Shown one piece after another: positions 42,934-52,357 of a stretch of DNA of 64,000 bases (position 1 is the stretch's first letter; every line of letters starts with the position of its first letter). The notes under the pieces are model-generated. The model was not told the DNA's origin and made no database searches. It saw only the letters and a list, made by a program, of their open reading frames with translations. The stretch comes from Rhizobium sp. CCGE531 (GTDB taxonomy: Bacteria > Pseudomonadota > Alphaproteobacteria > Rhizobiales > Rhizobiaceae), in NCBI RefSeq assembly GCF_003627795.1, contig NZ_CP032684.1, forward strand, positions 1,403,001 through 1,467,000, in the 5' to 3' direction. Made by a program: the position numbers and the translations under genes.

Positions 42934-44037
42934 ATGGCCGCCACTAATTTTACGACCGAAGAGGCTATTCTGAAGGAAGTGGCCCGTCAGGACCGCAATC
43001 GCCGCGCCATCCGCATCTGGCTTGCCTGCGTGCTTCTGGTTCTGTTCGGCCTCGTGCTGGTGGGTGGCGCGACGCGCCTCACAAATTCAGGCCTGTCGAT
43101 CACGCAATGGCAGCCGATCCACGGCGTCATCCCGCCGCTGAATGCGCAGGAATGGGAAGAGGAGTTCACCCTCTACAAGCGCATCCCGCAATTCCAGATC
43201 CTGAACAAGGACATGACGGTCGACGAGTTCAAGAGCATATTCTGGTGGGAGTGGGCGCATCGCCTCCTGGCGCGCGCCATCGGCATCGTTTTCGGCGTGC
43301 CGTTGCTGTTCTTCGTCCTAACCGGCCGCGTCGAGCGGAAACTCTGGCTGCCGCTGGCCGGCATTTTCGTGCTCGGCGGTCTTCAGGGAGCGATCGGCTG
43401 GTGGATGGTCTCCTCCGGTCTCGAGGCCCGCACCGATGTCAGCCAGTATCGCCTAGCCACCCATCTCGTCACCGCCTGTCTGATCTTTGCCGCCTGCATG
43501 TGGTTCATGCGCGCCTTGTCGCCGCATTCGAACGAGCCGCCGCCGACGCGTTATTCGGTGACGCTTGCCGGTCTTATCGCCTTCATGGCGCTGTTCCAGA
43601 TCTATCTCGGCGCGCTCGTCGCCGGCCTCGATGCCGGCCTTTCCTACAATACCTGGCCGCTGATGGACGGCGCCGTCGTCCCGAACGACCTTTTCATACA
43701 GTCGCCGGGCTGGATCAATTTCTTCGAGAACCCGAAGACGGTCCAGTTCGTCCACCGCCTCGGCGCCTATGCGCTGTTCGTCGTCGTCGCCTTCAACATG
43801 ATCATCTCGCTACGGGCAGCGCCGCAAACGACGCATGCTCGCCGGTCCGTCGTCGTGTTCGTGCTCGTGCTGATCCAGGCGATCCTCGGCATTTCGACGC
43901 TGCTGCTGCATGTGCCGCTGGATCTGGCTCTTGCGCATCAGGCGGGCGCCTTGATCGTCTTTGGCTTTGCAATTGCCAACTGGCGCGGTTTCTATGGCGA
44001 ACTGCCGCACCAGACGTCGATCGTCGTGAGAAATTGA
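42934..44037 (+). CDS. ctaA: Heme A synthase (COX15/CtaA)
   Basis: This eight-span inner-membrane enzyme converts heme O to heme A for aa3-type cytochrome oxidase. The 367-residue product shows GGATRLTNSGLSITQWQPIHGVIPPLN (about 40-66), the heme-binding His in WWEWAHRLLARAIG (about 110), TDVSQYRLATHLVTACL (about 170) and a late pair in VQFVHRLGAYALF and DLALAHQAGALIVF. The ATG at 42934 follows AAGGGAGAAGCC. Length is typical. Confidence 0.95.
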   Translation: MAATNFTTEEAILKEVARQDRNRRAIRIWLACVLLVLFGLVLVGGATRLTNSGLSITQWQPIHGVIPPLNAQEWEEEFTLYKRIPQFQILNKDMTVDEFKSIFWWEWAHRLLARAIGIVFGVPLLFFVLTGRVERKLWLPLAGIFVLGGLQGAIGWWMVSSGLEARTDVSQYRLATHLVTACLIFAACMWFMRALSPHSNEPPPTRYSVTLAGLIAFMALFQIYLGALVAGLDAGLSYNTWPLMDGAVVPNDLFIQSPGWINFFENPKTVQFVHRLGAYALFVVVAFNMIISLRAAPQTTHARRSVVVFVLVLIQAILGISTLLLHVPLDLALAHQAGALIVFGFAIANWRGFYGELPHQTSIVVRN

Positions 44038-44048
44038 AGGCTTACGTC

Positions 44049-45359
44049 TCAGCGTGCCGAGGCGACGCTTGCCGCCGACGACACGCGCGAGACGACCTTC
44101 AGACGCTTGATTTCGCCGCGCTTGAAGGCGGCCAGAAAGCGGCTGTAATCCTTAAAGACCACGCAGCCATTCGATTCTGCACGGCCTCCCCTGAGCATGT
44201 ACGTGTGAGCCAGCAGACCATCGCGGCCATAGACGCGGGCGCCGCTTGCGGGTGTCAGGCGCAGCGCCTGCACGCCATGGAACAAGCTTTCTCTAAATGT
44301 CAGGCTATAAGTTTCAGGCGGCGTCGGGCCGGTGTTTTTGCGGTCGACATAGCGGGGATTGTCACGCATGTGGCCGAGGCCGGAATGCGCCTCGAGGCGT
44401 TCGCCGCTCGGCAGGTAGACGGTCTTTGCCTCGATATCGTAGATCGCAGTACCTTGGCCGGGGCTGATTGCGGCAAAGGGATTGATGAAGGGCTTTGCCT
44501 TGCGCACGGAACTTTCGTCCGGGTCCGCATAGGCCATCACGCGCGACGGCGGCTGAGCCGTGGCCTCGCTGCCCGTTGCCCTGGCGATAGCGGTGGTGGC
44601 GCCGTCGCGCTGCACGGGTGTTTCGCGGGCAGGGCGGGTCATGGGAATGACGTTCAGCACCGCCTCAGCCACGGCAATGTCGGCGTCCTTGGCGGGCAAG
44701 GGCTTTGCTTCGGCGATGGCAGGCAGGCTCACCTCGGGCGCTGCCGTGGCAATGGCAGCCGGCTGCGCGGTCGTATTTGCGGGGCTCGCGGCGGGTATCA
44801 GGGCCGCGGCATATTTCACCCGGTTCAGCTGCTGCACGGCGGTAGCGAAGTTTATGGCGATCACCTTGCGCAGATGGTCGATCGTCTCCGGCGGGGCGGC
44901 GGCCACTTCGATACGGCCGCTCTTGAGGCTCGCCGCGGCGTTTTGCGCCTGCTTGATTTCGGAGGCCTGCTGCGCCAGAGCATTCGCCAGTTGCAAGCGA
45001 ACCGTGTCCGCGCCGGCGGCTTTCGCTTGAACTTCCGCGTCCGCCGCGCTGCCGAAACGGCTTTGTCCATGCAGCGATGTCGTCTGGGCGGCGAGATGGG
45101 TGGGACGTATCATGCGAGCCGGCGGGACAATGAAGGCTGAGGCACGCGGCGCCAGGAAATTGTCAGCCGAAGCCGCCGCGCCGGGGAGGGCTAGCACCAT
45201 GGACTGTGTTGTCATCAGCGTCGCGGTGATCCAGGCGAAGGCCGCTACGGCAACGCCGGTTGCCAAGGTAGCGGGACGGATGCGGAAGGGTTTTTTCGAT
45301 CGCGGGGCGTAGCCGGAACGCGAATTGAAATTACCGAAAGTCTCGGTCGCAAACGCCAT
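44049..45359 (-). CDS. DUF2778 domain protein (Tlde1-like)
   Basis: The 436-residue protein has one membrane span near the N-terminus (ATLATGVAVAAFAWITATLM, about 28-47), a long Ala-rich region with likely coiled coil (about 100-290) and a C-terminal DUF2778 domain (about 300-425): LEAHSGLGHMRDNPRYVDRKNTGPTPPETYSL, then the Ser/Cys motif ESNGCVVFKDYSRF. DUF2778 is the fold of the type VI L,D-transpeptidase effector Tlde1, with this His and Cys arrangement. Here the protein is anchored and not near T6SS genes, so a cell-wall role on its own peptidoglycan is more likely. Start at 45359 chosen at MAFATETFG. Confidence 0.8.
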   Translation of the reverse strand: MAFATETFGNFNSRSGYAPRSKKPFRIRPATLATGVAVAAFAWITATLMTTQSMVLALPGAAASADNFLAPRASAFIVPPARMIRPTHLAAQTTSLHGQSRFGSAADAEVQAKAAGADTVRLQLANALAQQASEIKQAQNAAASLKSGRIEVAAAPPETIDHLRKVIAINFATAVQQLNRVKYAAALIPAASPANTTAQPAAIATAAPEVSLPAIAEAKPLPAKDADIAVAEAVLNVIPMTRPARETPVQRDGATTAIARATGSEATAQPPSRVMAYADPDESSVRKAKPFINPFAAISPGQGTAIYDIEAKTVYLPSGERLEAHSGLGHMRDNPRYVDRKNTGPTPPETYSLTFRESLFHGVQALRLTPASGARVYGRDGLLAHTYMLRGGRAESNGCVVFKDYSRFLAAFKRGEIKRLKVVSRVSSAASVASAR

Positions 45360-45787
45360 GATACTCGTTATCCAAACTACACAGACACTACGCCGGCTCA
45401 AAAACGCACACGCGCCCTGACGCGAAAACCGCGTCCGGCCGCCGACTTGCCGACTGTCTGGAAGCATGCCGAATTATGGTAACCAATTCCTTTACGATGG
45501 TTCATTCTCGGATATTCATTGAAAAAAGGGATAGTTTTGAACGCCCCATGCACTCGGTCAGTGAAGCCGTTAAAGAGCAAATCCGCCCGACAATTGGTCG
45601 CGGAGCCCAATGGCTGGTCACTTTTCCGTGGGGTGCCAGCTAATTTAGCGAGAAGGCGGAAATATGGCCGAGGGAATTTGCGAGCGCGAAATCACGAATA
45701 AGCCGTTGCTGGCATAAGAAAGCCCGGCCCCGTCGATCCTTTGCGGAGAACGGGCCGGGCCGATGGTGTTTACCTGCGTTGGGCGCT
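45360..45787. other. 428-bp gap between DUF2778 gene and argC
   Basis: Apart from the argC terminator hairpin at 45722-45760 and the presumed DUF2778 promoter, I see no gene or repeat. Short open frames here lack ribosome sites. Confidence 0.5.
45718..45762 (-). terminator. argC terminator
   Basis: GCCCGGCCC (45722-45730) pairs with GGGCCGGGC (45752-45760); on the minus strand it is followed by TTTCTT. It lies 26 bp after the argC stop. Confidence 0.75.
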
Positions 45788-46720
45788 TTAGGCGCCGAGC
45801 ATCAGGTCCATATTCTGCACGGCGGCACCCGAGGCGCCCTTGCCGAGATTGTCGAGCAGCGCCACCAGATTGACCTGCTCGCCACCAGGCGTGCCGAAGA
45901 CGAAGAGCTTCATCGTGTCCTGGCCGGCGAGCTCGACCGCATTGACGCGGGGCAGGGCGCGGCTCTCCTCAAGCGAGATGACCTGAACGATGTCTTGGCC
46001 GGCGTAGTGGTTGGAGAGAGCGGCGTGGATGCTTTCCAGCGTCGTGCCTTCCATGAGATCGCCGAGATACAGCGGCACCTGCACGATCATGCCCTGCGGG
46101 AAGCGTCCGACGGAGGGCGCGAAGATCGGCGCGCGGTCGAGCAGGCCGTGCGTCGTCATCTCGGGGACGTGCTTGTGGGTGAGCGGCAGGCCGTAGAGGA
46201 AATGCGGCGCGGTGATCGCATCCGGATGATCCGGATTTTCCATCTGCGCAATCATCTGCTTGCCGCCGCCGGTATAGCCGGAAACGGCATTGACGGTCAC
46301 GGGATAGCCCGTCGGGATGATGCCGGCGGCGCGCAGCGGCCGGATGAGGCCGATCGCTCCCGTCGGATAGCAGCCGGGATTGGCGACGAAACGCGAAGAC
46401 TGGATCCTGTTGCCTTGACCCTTGTCCATCTCGGCGAAGCCATAGGCCCAGTCGGGATGGATACGGAAGGCCGTCGAGGTGTCGATGACGCGAACATTGT
46501 TGTTGGCCGCCACCATCTTCACCGCTTCCTTCGACGCATCGTCGGGCAGGCAGAGAATGGCGATGTGGGCGCTGTTCAGCATGTCCTCGCGCATGGCGGC
46601 ATTGCGCCGTTCGGCTTCCGGAATGGACAGAAGCTCGACATCGCGGCGGTCGGCCATGCGCGTGCGGATCTGCAAGCCCGTGGTGCCGTGTTCGCCATCG
46701 ATGAAAATCTTCGGTGCCAT
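45788..46720 (-). CDS. argC: N-acetyl-gamma-glutamyl-phosphate reductase (type 2)
   Basis: ArgC reduces N-acetylglutamyl phosphate to the semialdehyde in arginine synthesis. The 310-residue enzyme begins [22 protein letters not shown], the NADP-binding start of the short type-2 class, and carries the catalytic Cys in [13 protein letters not shown] (about residue 117) and [14 protein letters not shown]. It stands alone between terminator and an agmatinase gene, which lies 137 bp upstream on the same strand. Confidence 0.95.
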   Translation of the reverse strand: MAPKIFIDGEHGTTGLQIRTRMADRRDVELLSIPEAERRNAAMREDMLNSAHIAILCLPDDASKEAVKMVAANNNVRVIDTSTAFRIHPDWAYGFAEMDKGQGNRIQSSRFVANPGCYPTGAIGLIRPLRAAGIIPTGYPVTVNAVSGYTGGGKQMIAQMENPDHPDAITAPHFLYGLPLTHKHVPEMTTHGLLDRAPIFAPSVGRFPQGMIVQVPLYLGDLMEGTTLESIHAALSNHYAGQDIVQVISLEESRALPRVNAVELAGQDTMKLFVFGTPGGEQVNLVALLDNLGKGASGAAVQNMDLMLGA

Positions 46721-46857
46721 CTTATTCCTGCTCTTTCAATAGGTTGAGAGTGTTTCCGGACTCAGTTTGCCATGCAGTTGATTCAATTTCATAACGGCCG
46801 CTTCGGATATGGCGCGATGGTCTTCGAAAACCGTCGCGCATGTCCCGAAATCTGGTG

Positions 46858-47811
46858 TCAGCGACCGCTCGCACGCCGTTCAGCGTGGAGACCGAGCATA
46901 TACATCGCCACGGTCGCCCCCGCAATGGCGGTGATATCGGCGTGATCATAGGCGGGGGAGACCTCGACGACATCGGCGCCCCTGATGTCGAGCTGATGCA
47001 GCCTTTGCAGCACCGACAGGATCTTGGCGCTGGAGGGGCCACCGGCCACCGGCGTTCCCGTGCCTGGCGCATAGGCGGGGTCGAGGCAATCGATGTCGAA
47101 GGTCAGGTAGGTCGGCGCACCCTTGGTATGGGAAATGATCGTCGAAGCGATATCGCCGGCGCTCATGTCCTCGACCTGATGGCCATGGAGAATCCGGATG
47201 CCGAAATCGTCGGGCGCATGCGTGCGGATGCCGATCTGGATGGAGCGGTCCGGATCGATCAGTCCGTCGCGGACGGCGCGGGCAACGAAGGAGCCGTGAT
47301 CGATGCGCCTGCCATCGTCGAACCAGGTGTCCTGATGGGCGTCGAACTGCACCAGCGCCAGCGGCCCGTGCTTTGCGGCATGCGCCTTCAACAGCGGCCA
47401 GGTGATGAAGTGATCGCCGCCGAGGGTCAGCAAGAAGGCGCCGCTGTCGAGGATCGTCCTTGCCTGCCGCTCGATCGCATCAGGCGTATCCTGATGATTG
47501 CCATAGTCGAGCAGGCAGTCGCCATAGTCGACGACGGCCATCTCTGCGAAGAGATCGCGGTCGAAGGGATATTGCGGGTCGTTGTCGAAGATAGCCGAGG
47601 CGCGACGCATCGCCTGCGGACCGAAGCGCGTTCCCGGGCGGTTGGAGGTCGCGGCATCGAAGGGAATGCCCCACACCACGGCATCGACGCCTTCAAGCGA
47701 TTTGGTGAAACGGCGGCGCATGAAGGAGAGGGCGCCTGCGAAGGTTGGGTCGCTGGCGGCCGAGGTCAGGCTGGTTGCGGTAAAGGCATGGTCAATCGAC
47801 GTGCTCGGCAA
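46858..47811 (-). CDS. speB: Agmatinase
   Basis: This ureohydrolase cleaves agmatine to putrescine and urea using two Mn ions. The 317-residue protein has GGDHFITWPLL, FDAHQDTWF and FDIDCLDPAYAPGTGTPVAGG, the three metal-binding motifs. I prefer the TTG at 47811, which has AAAGGAGATAGCC just upstream and gives the family start MPSTSIDHAFTATSL; an ATG at 47841 is possible but lacks a ribosome site. Either start overlaps the end of the upstream monooxygenase-like gene (20 or 50 bp). Agmatinase and arginase are close; the sequence favours agmatinase. Confidence 0.88.
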   Translation of the reverse strand: MPSTSIDHAFTATSLTSAASDPTFAGALSFMRRRFTKSLEGVDAVVWGIPFDAATSNRPGTRFGPQAMRRASAIFDNDPQYPFDRDLFAEMAVVDYGDCLLDYGNHQDTPDAIERQARTILDSGAFLLTLGGDHFITWPLLKAHAAKHGPLALVQFDAHQDTWFDDGRRIDHGSFVARAVRDGLIDPDRSIQIGIRTHAPDDFGIRILHGHQVEDMSAGDIASTIISHTKGAPTYLTFDIDCLDPAYAPGTGTPVAGGPSSAKILSVLQRLHQLDIRGADVVEVSPAYDHADITAIAGATVAMYMLGLHAERRASGR

Positions 47812-48169
47812 GGCTATCTCCTTTGCTTGCCTGGAAGTCATAGGCTCGTTCTACCCGCGCTATGCGAACCTTGTATTGTTCGTACCAGCGTTCGCGCCCA
47901 AGTTTTTGGGCGGCCAGATGCGCAACGACATTCTTCCAGGCAAGAATGCTTTCCTCGTCCCGCCAGAAGGAGTTGGTGATGCCGAAGCCATCGGCGCCTC
48001 TCGCGCTCTCAAGCCCGAGACAGCCGTCCTGCGCCAGCGCCAAGGCTTCCATGCGCTCGCCCATGGCGCCGTAGCCATTATCTCCTTCCGTTCGGATCGA
48101 AGCGAAGGAAACGATGTAGTAGGGCGGCTCGGGGGTGGCCGCAAAACGGGATGTTCTGTGCGTGCTCAT
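47792..48169 (-). CDS. Antibiotic biosynthesis monooxygenase (ABM) family protein
   Basis: The 125-residue product has the ferredoxin-like ABM fold: YYIVSFASIRTEGDNGYGAMGERMEALALAQDGCLGLESARGADGFGITNSFWRDEESILAWKNVVAHLAAQKLGRERWYEQYKVRIARVERAY, a pattern seen in small dimeric heme- or quinone-interacting proteins. Its start at 48169 (MSTHRTSRF) follows GTGAGGCACGCC; the frame continues to 48223 but without homology. Its last 20 bases overlap the speB start, so the two are co-translated. Confidence 0.82.
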   Translation of the reverse strand: MSTHRTSRFAATPEPPYYIVSFASIRTEGDNGYGAMGERMEALALAQDGCLGLESARGADGFGITNSFWRDEESILAWKNVVAHLAAQKLGRERWYEQYKVRIARVERAYDFQASKGDSLAEHVD

Positions 48170-48236
48170 GGCGTGCCTCACGGGAGTGAACTGGATTCCG
48201 GTTCTGTTGGAGATCGCAGACAAGTGCGTTTGACGC

Positions 48237-48500
48237 CTATTTGCCCGATCTGGCGGTGCATTGATATGCCTTTTTCACGCAGGCGATCTGGGGCGTCGAG
48301 CAGTCGGCCCGCCCGTTTGTCGCGACGCAATAAGAGCAGCTGTCGTTGAACTCCCGACAATCCGGGTTCGCTTGGAGAAAATCCTTCATGCTCTGCATGT
48401 CCGCCACCCTTTCGGTTGGCTCGGCGGGTTTGGCATCGTCGCACAGAGCCGGCGAGACGCTGGCGATCAAGAGCAGAAGCGAAAAGATGAATCTATGCAT
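48237..48500 (-). CDS. Small exported Cys-rich hypothetical protein
   Basis: The 87-residue protein has a signal peptide (FIFSLLLLIASVSPALC, cleaved near residue 20) and a mature part with five further cysteines (NPDCREFNDSCSYCVATNGRADCSTPQIACVKKAYQC), likely disulfide-bonded in the periplasm. The ATG at 48500 follows GGGGGAATTCC. Conserved in rhizobia by its look, function unknown. Confidence 0.72.
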   Translation of the reverse strand: MHRFIFSLLLLIASVSPALCDDAKPAEPTERVADMQSMKDFLQANPDCREFNDSCSYCVATNGRADCSTPQIACVKKAYQCTARSGK

Positions 48501-48586
48501 GGAATTCCCCCTATGCTTGTGGTCGGGGACTTTGCCACAAAACATGTCCCTTGCATTGGCGGAACTGCATTTTTTTCCAAGGTTGC

Positions 48587-48621
48587 AAAAGAAAAAGGCC
48601 GGGAAACTCCCGGCCTTTCCA
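48587..48621 (-). terminator. rpsI terminator
   Basis: On the minus strand AAGGCCGGGA pairs with TCCCGGCCTT across a GTT loop and runs into TTTCTTTTGC. It lies just after the rplM-rpsI operon. Confidence 0.9.
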
Positions 48622-48643
48622 ATGTCCGATCTCGGATAAGCGA

Positions 48644-49111
48644 TTAGCGCTTGGAGAACTGGAACGAACGACGTGCCTTCGCGCGGCCGTACTTCTTGCG
48701 TTCGACGACGCGGCTGTCGCGGGTCAGGAAGCCGCCCTTCTTCAGGATCGAGCGCAGGCCCGGTTCGAAGTAGGTGAGCGCCTTGGACAGGCCGTGGCGA
48801 ACGGCACCGGCCTGGCCGGAAAGGCCGCCGCCGGCAACGGTTGCGATGATGTCGAACTGGCCGTCACGGGCAGCAGCGACGATCGGCTGACGCAGGACCA
48901 TCTGCAGAACCGGGCGGGCGAAATACGCCGTGTAGTCCCGGCCGTTGATGATGATCTTGCCCGAGCCGGCCTTGATCCAAACACGGGCGACGGCGTCCTT
49001 GCGCTTGCCGGTCGCGTAGGAGCGACCGAGCGAGTCAACCTTGCGGACGTGAACGGGAGCAGCTGCTTCCGATACCGTGCCGAGATCCTTCAGGGAAGAG
49101 AGATCAGCCAT
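48644..49111 (-). CDS. rpsI: 30S ribosomal protein S9
   Basis: The 155-residue protein carries the S9 features: [33 protein letters not shown] (about residues 29-61), [19 protein letters not shown] (about 95-113) and the basic C-terminus [17 protein letters not shown] that reaches the P-site tRNA. It begins 2 bp after rplM. The N-terminal extension of about 25 residues is usual in Rhizobiales. Confidence 0.97.
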   Translation of the reverse strand: MADLSSLKDLGTVSEAAAPVHVRKVDSLGRSYATGKRKDAVARVWIKAGSGKIIINGRDYTAYFARPVLQMVLRQPIVAAARDGQFDIIATVAGGGLSGQAGAVRHGLSKALTYFEPGLRSILKKGGFLTRDSRVVERKKYGRAKARRSFQFSKR

Positions 49112-49113
49112 TA

Positions 49114-49578
49114 TCAGGCGCTCCTTACGTTCTTCTTGTTGAGCTTGGCCACGTCGAGAACGACGGGCTGCTGGGCTTCATGGGGATGGTTGGAGCCGGC
49201 GTAGACGCGCAGGTTCTTCATCTGGCGACGGCCGAGCGGGCCGCGCGGAACCATACGTTCGACAGCCTTCTCGACGACGCGCTCCGGGAAGCGGCCTTCG
49301 ATGATCTGACGAGCCGTACGCTCCTTGATGCCGCCGGCATAACCGGTGTGCCAGTAGTAAACCTTGTCTTCGTACTTCTTGCCGGTGAAAACGATCTTGT
49401 CGGCATTGATGACGATGACGTTGTCGCCGTCGTCGACGTGCGGCGTGAAGGTAGCCTTATGCTTGCCGCGCAGACGCATTGCGATGATAGAAGCGAGACG
49501 GCCAACGACGAGCCCTTCGGCGTCGATGAGGATCCACTTCTTCTCCACCTCTGCAGGCTTCTGGGAGAAGGTTGCCAT
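49114..49578 (-). CDS. rplM: 50S ribosomal protein L13
   Basis: The 154-residue protein shows [48 protein letters not shown] (about 16-63) and [33 protein letters not shown], the L13 signature. It heads the rplM-rpsI operon; 236 bp upstream separate it from the EamA gene and should hold the promoter. Confidence 0.97.
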   Translation of the reverse strand: MATFSQKPAEVEKKWILIDAEGLVVGRLASIIAMRLRGKHKATFTPHVDDGDNVIVINADKIVFTGKKYEDKVYYWHTGYAGGIKERTARQIIEGRFPERVVEKAVERMVPRGPLGRRQMKNLRVYAGSNHPHEAQQPVVLDVAKLNKKNVRSA

Positions 49579-49814
49579 GTTGCATACTCTCTTTTAGGAC
49601 CCTTGGCCCGAAGGCATCTGGGCGTTTCTTGTTGCTTGGTTTGGCGTGCTTGACGCGTGCCAAAAAGAAAACAGCCCGGAAAGGCTGCTATCTGCGGCGG
49701 CTTATAGAGTGAATGAGCGTCTCGGTCAATATCGCCGAATTGAACGGCTGTAAAAAATACGAAGTAAAATCAATAGGTTGAATGTGTGGTATAATAGAAC
49801 CACATATTTTGCTG

Positions 49815-50651
49815 TCAGCCCAGCCGCAAAACCAGCACTCCGGCGGCTATAATCACGCCGGCAATATAGCGCCAGATGCTGGATCGCTCCTTCAGGACCA
49901 CGACGGATATGACCAGCGCAAAGAGGATCGACGACTCCCGCAAGGCGGCAACCATCGCCACCGGCGCCTTCGTCATCGCCCATAATGCCAGTCCATACGA
50001 GACGATCGAGCCGCCACCGCCGATCAGCCCGCGCCACCAGTTGTAACGGACGTGGGCGGCGACCGCCGCGATGCCGCGTTTCGAGATTGCCCAGACGAAC
50101 AGGAGGACCGGCGGCAGAAGCGCCATCCACAGCGTATAGGAGACGGAATTGCCCGAAATCCGCGCGCCGATACCGTCGACATATGTATAGGTCGCGATGA
50201 CGACGGCATTGGCAAGCGCAAGAATGATGGCCCTGCGGCCGCCTTTTCGTGCCTCGAAGGCCAGCGTCAATATGCCAGCGCAGATCGTCATCGTGCCGAT
50301 CAGCGCGCCGCCCGAGAGCGTCTCCTTAAGGATGAAGCTGCTTGTGGAGACGATAAGCAGCGGTGCCACGCCGCGCATTAGCGGATAGACGAGCCCGATA
50401 TCCCCGGCGCGATAGGCGGCGGCGACAAGCTGGAAATAAGCAAATTGCAGAATTGCCGAAGCACCGATGAACGGCCAGGCGGCAGCGGCCGGCAATGGAA
50501 GAAACGGCAGCAAGGGCAGGGCTGCAACCGCGCCGCCGGCCGAGACCAGCGCAGCATCGAGCGATTTATCGGTCCCGGCCTTGATGATCGCATTCCATGT
50601 CGCATGCAGCAAGGCGCCGAAAAGGACGAGCGCGATAACGTCGAGAGACAC
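49815..50651 (-). CDS. EamA/DMT family transporter
   Basis: The 278-residue protein has about ten membrane spans arranged as two EamA repeats: the first (residues about 5-130, ending in PLLIVSTSSFILKETLSGG) and the second (about 145-275, with LRESSILFALVISVVVLKERSSIWRYIAGVIIAAGVLVLRLG). Such drug/metabolite transporters export amino acids or other metabolites; the substrate cannot be told from sequence. Confidence 0.88.
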   Translation of the reverse strand: MSLDVIALVLFGALLHATWNAIIKAGTDKSLDAALVSAGGAVAALPLLPFLPLPAAAAWPFIGASAILQFAYFQLVAAAYRAGDIGLVYPLMRGVAPLLIVSTSSFILKETLSGGALIGTMTICAGILTLAFEARKGGRRAIILALANAVVIATYTYVDGIGARISGNSVSYTLWMALLPPVLLFVWAISKRGIAAVAAHVRYNWWRGLIGGGGSIVSYGLALWAMTKAPVAMVAALRESSILFALVISVVVLKERSSIWRYIAGVIIAAGVLVLRLG

Positions 50652-51490
50652 GAAAAACCTCGAAAATTGGCGGATCAGACACAGATGCTTGGCATTTTGT
50701 GGGAGTCAGGCTTTCATATGATCCGCAATACATCAAAAAGCAACGAAATATACTCTGTTACGAAGACTTGCCTCATTGGCCAAATTCAAACGGCTGGCGA
50801 TTGGAGAGGCGTTTCCTCTATGTTCCGAATCCCGCTTCCGCGCATTATAAATAACTAATTTACTAGAGTATGAAGCGCGAACAAATATCGCATGTCCTGT
50901 GAACGCGGGGGTAGCATTAGACAAAACTTACTTAAAAACGACAGCGCGCTTCGTCGACGGAAGGCATGGGGCGGATCACGGGAGAGCCGCGCGGACGAAA
51001 TCGCGGGCAAAAGCCTTCCATAAACTCAGCCATGCCGCCGAATATAGTGGATATTTCTGCAGGTAATGAAAAATATTTCAATTCGCACTCGTGGTGCCTG
51101 ATGGAGTCCGCACGGAAAAATTGCTCATATAAATAAGTATAGAAGCTGGATCTCTGGGTATAATCCTGTGCGAACGTGAAAATTATGCTGTGAAGTATAT
51201 ATGAAATATCATATTTTTTCATGTTCACAATCGGTTCTCATTTCAAATGCAACTTCATGAGGCATTTCTAATTTATATGCGAATAAATAGAGAACAAAGA
51301 TTGCATTTCCGGAGAACGCAACTCCACGGTATGGAGAAAAACTATGCAAGCGCTTTGAGGGAGCCCTGAATGACAGCACGCGACGCGGCAGGCAAGGCCG
51401 TCATGTCGATAGCACTTCGTGCTGTGAGCAATCGATAGTTGTGCAGCGCGACTTGAGCCGTCTTTGATAACCAGCCGCAGCGCACTGCGG
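50652..51490. other. AT-rich region with one weak ORF
   Basis: About 840 bases, visibly richer in A and T than the rest, separate the EamA gene from a small exported protein. The only candidate gene is the weak minus-strand frame at 50932-51228. A GCCGCAG/CTGCGGT hairpin near 51475-51491 could terminate the downstream minus-strand gene. No tRNA or repeat recognised. Confidence 0.4.
50932..51228 (-). CDS. Hypothetical protein, weak
   Basis: A 98-residue frame (MNMKKYDISYILHSIIFTF, then CELKYFSLPAEISTIFGGMAEFMEGF) in an AT-rich stretch. Composition is unlike the neighbours and no ribosome site stands out. It may be a recently acquired small gene or chance. Confidence 0.3.
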   Translation of the reverse strand: MNMKKYDISYILHSIIFTFAQDYTQRSSFYTYLYEQFFRADSIRHHECELKYFSLPAEISTIFGGMAEFMEGFCPRFRPRGSPVIRPMPSVDEARCRF

Positions 51491-51817
51491 TCAGCGTCGG
51501 AAAATCAATTCGTCGTCATCGAGATCGGTGGCCGGCCGGCATGTATAGACAGGGCAGGAGGCTCGGTCCTTGGTAGGCAGGTAGTCCTGATAGGCATAGT
51601 AGCCGTTATCGCAGGAGTCGGCGTTTGCGACATACCGATCATAAAGCGTCATGTTGGATGTTCTTCTGGCCGGATAGCGCATGATGACCGCGCGTTCGCG
51701 GTTGATGACGGCTCTCGCTTCGGCGCAGGTCATGGACATGGAATTATATCGCGAAATGGCGAGTGCCGGGGTGGCGGCAGAAGCGATTGCCAGGCCCAGC
51801 AGAACGATATTTTTCAT
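51491..51817 (-). CDS. Small exported hypothetical protein
   Basis: The 108-residue product has a signal peptide (MKNIVLLGLAIASAATPALA, cleavage after residue 20) and a mature part with four cysteines (SMTCAEARAVINRERAVIMRY, NADSCDNG, CPVYTC). The pattern TCAEARAVIxRERAVIMRYPARR is common in exported rhizobial proteins of unknown function. GGGAGGA precedes the ATG at a good distance. Confidence 0.78.
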   Translation of the reverse strand: MKNIVLLGLAIASAATPALAISRYNSMSMTCAEARAVINRERAVIMRYPARRTSNMTLYDRYVANADSCDNGYYAYQDYLPTKDRASCPVYTCRPATDLDDDELIFRR

Positions 51818-51928
51818 CGGAGTAATCCTCCCTGAAGTTGATATAATACAGTATATACGTGGATACCGTCGCTGCGGTTTCCATATTTGCGAGAAAACGC
51901 AAGTGTGATCGAGGTGGGAGGCTTCGTG

Positions 51929-52357
51929 ATGAACCACGACACTTATGACGATTCCTATATTGCCGATATCCTTCTATCCGTGAGGACCATTGCTCTTGTC
52001 GGCGCTTCGCCCAATCCTGCTCGCCCAAGTAATGGCGTGATGGCCTATCTTTTAAACAGAGGCTATCGCGTCATCCCCGTCAATCCCGGGCAGGCCGGCA
52101 AGGAAATCCTCGGGCAATGGGTCTACGCGCATCTGGCCGACATTCCCGAGCCTGTCGATATGGTCGATGTTTTCCGGGCGCCGGAATATCTCCGGTCAGT
52201 GGTCGAGGAAGCCATCATGATCGATCCCCGGCCTCCGGTTATCTGGGGGCAGCTCGGCGTGCGCGACGACGCGGCTGCGGCGAGAGCCGAGGCGGCGGGC
52301 CTCAGGGTCGTGATGGACCGTTGCCCGGCCATCGAATACCCACGTCTGGTCGCCTGA
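51929..52357 (+). CDS. CoA-binding protein (YccU type)
   Basis: The 142-residue protein is a Rossmann-like CoA_binding_2 domain: TIALVGASPNPARPSNGVMAYLLNRGYRVIPVNPGQAGKEILGQ (about 19-62), VDMVDVFRAPEYLRSVVEEA, and the C-terminal RCPAIEYPRL. Members are single-domain relatives of acyl-CoA synthetases with no clear enzyme activity. The ATG at 51929 has GTGGGAGGC upstream; metY-type gene follows after 167 bp on the same strand. Confidence 0.87.
   Translation: MNHDTYDDSYIADILLSVRTIALVGASPNPARPSNGVMAYLLNRGYRVIPVNPGQAGKEILGQWVYAHLADIPEPVDMVDVFRAPEYLRSVVEEAIMIDPRPPVIWGQLGVRDDAAAARAEAAGLRVVMDRCPAIEYPRLVA

Noticed and set aside
43107..45140. 677-residue plus-strand open frame over ctaA and the DUF2778 gene
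   Set aside because: It overlaps ctaA in another frame and runs antisense to DUF2778, with Arg/Ala/Gly-rich text and no domain.
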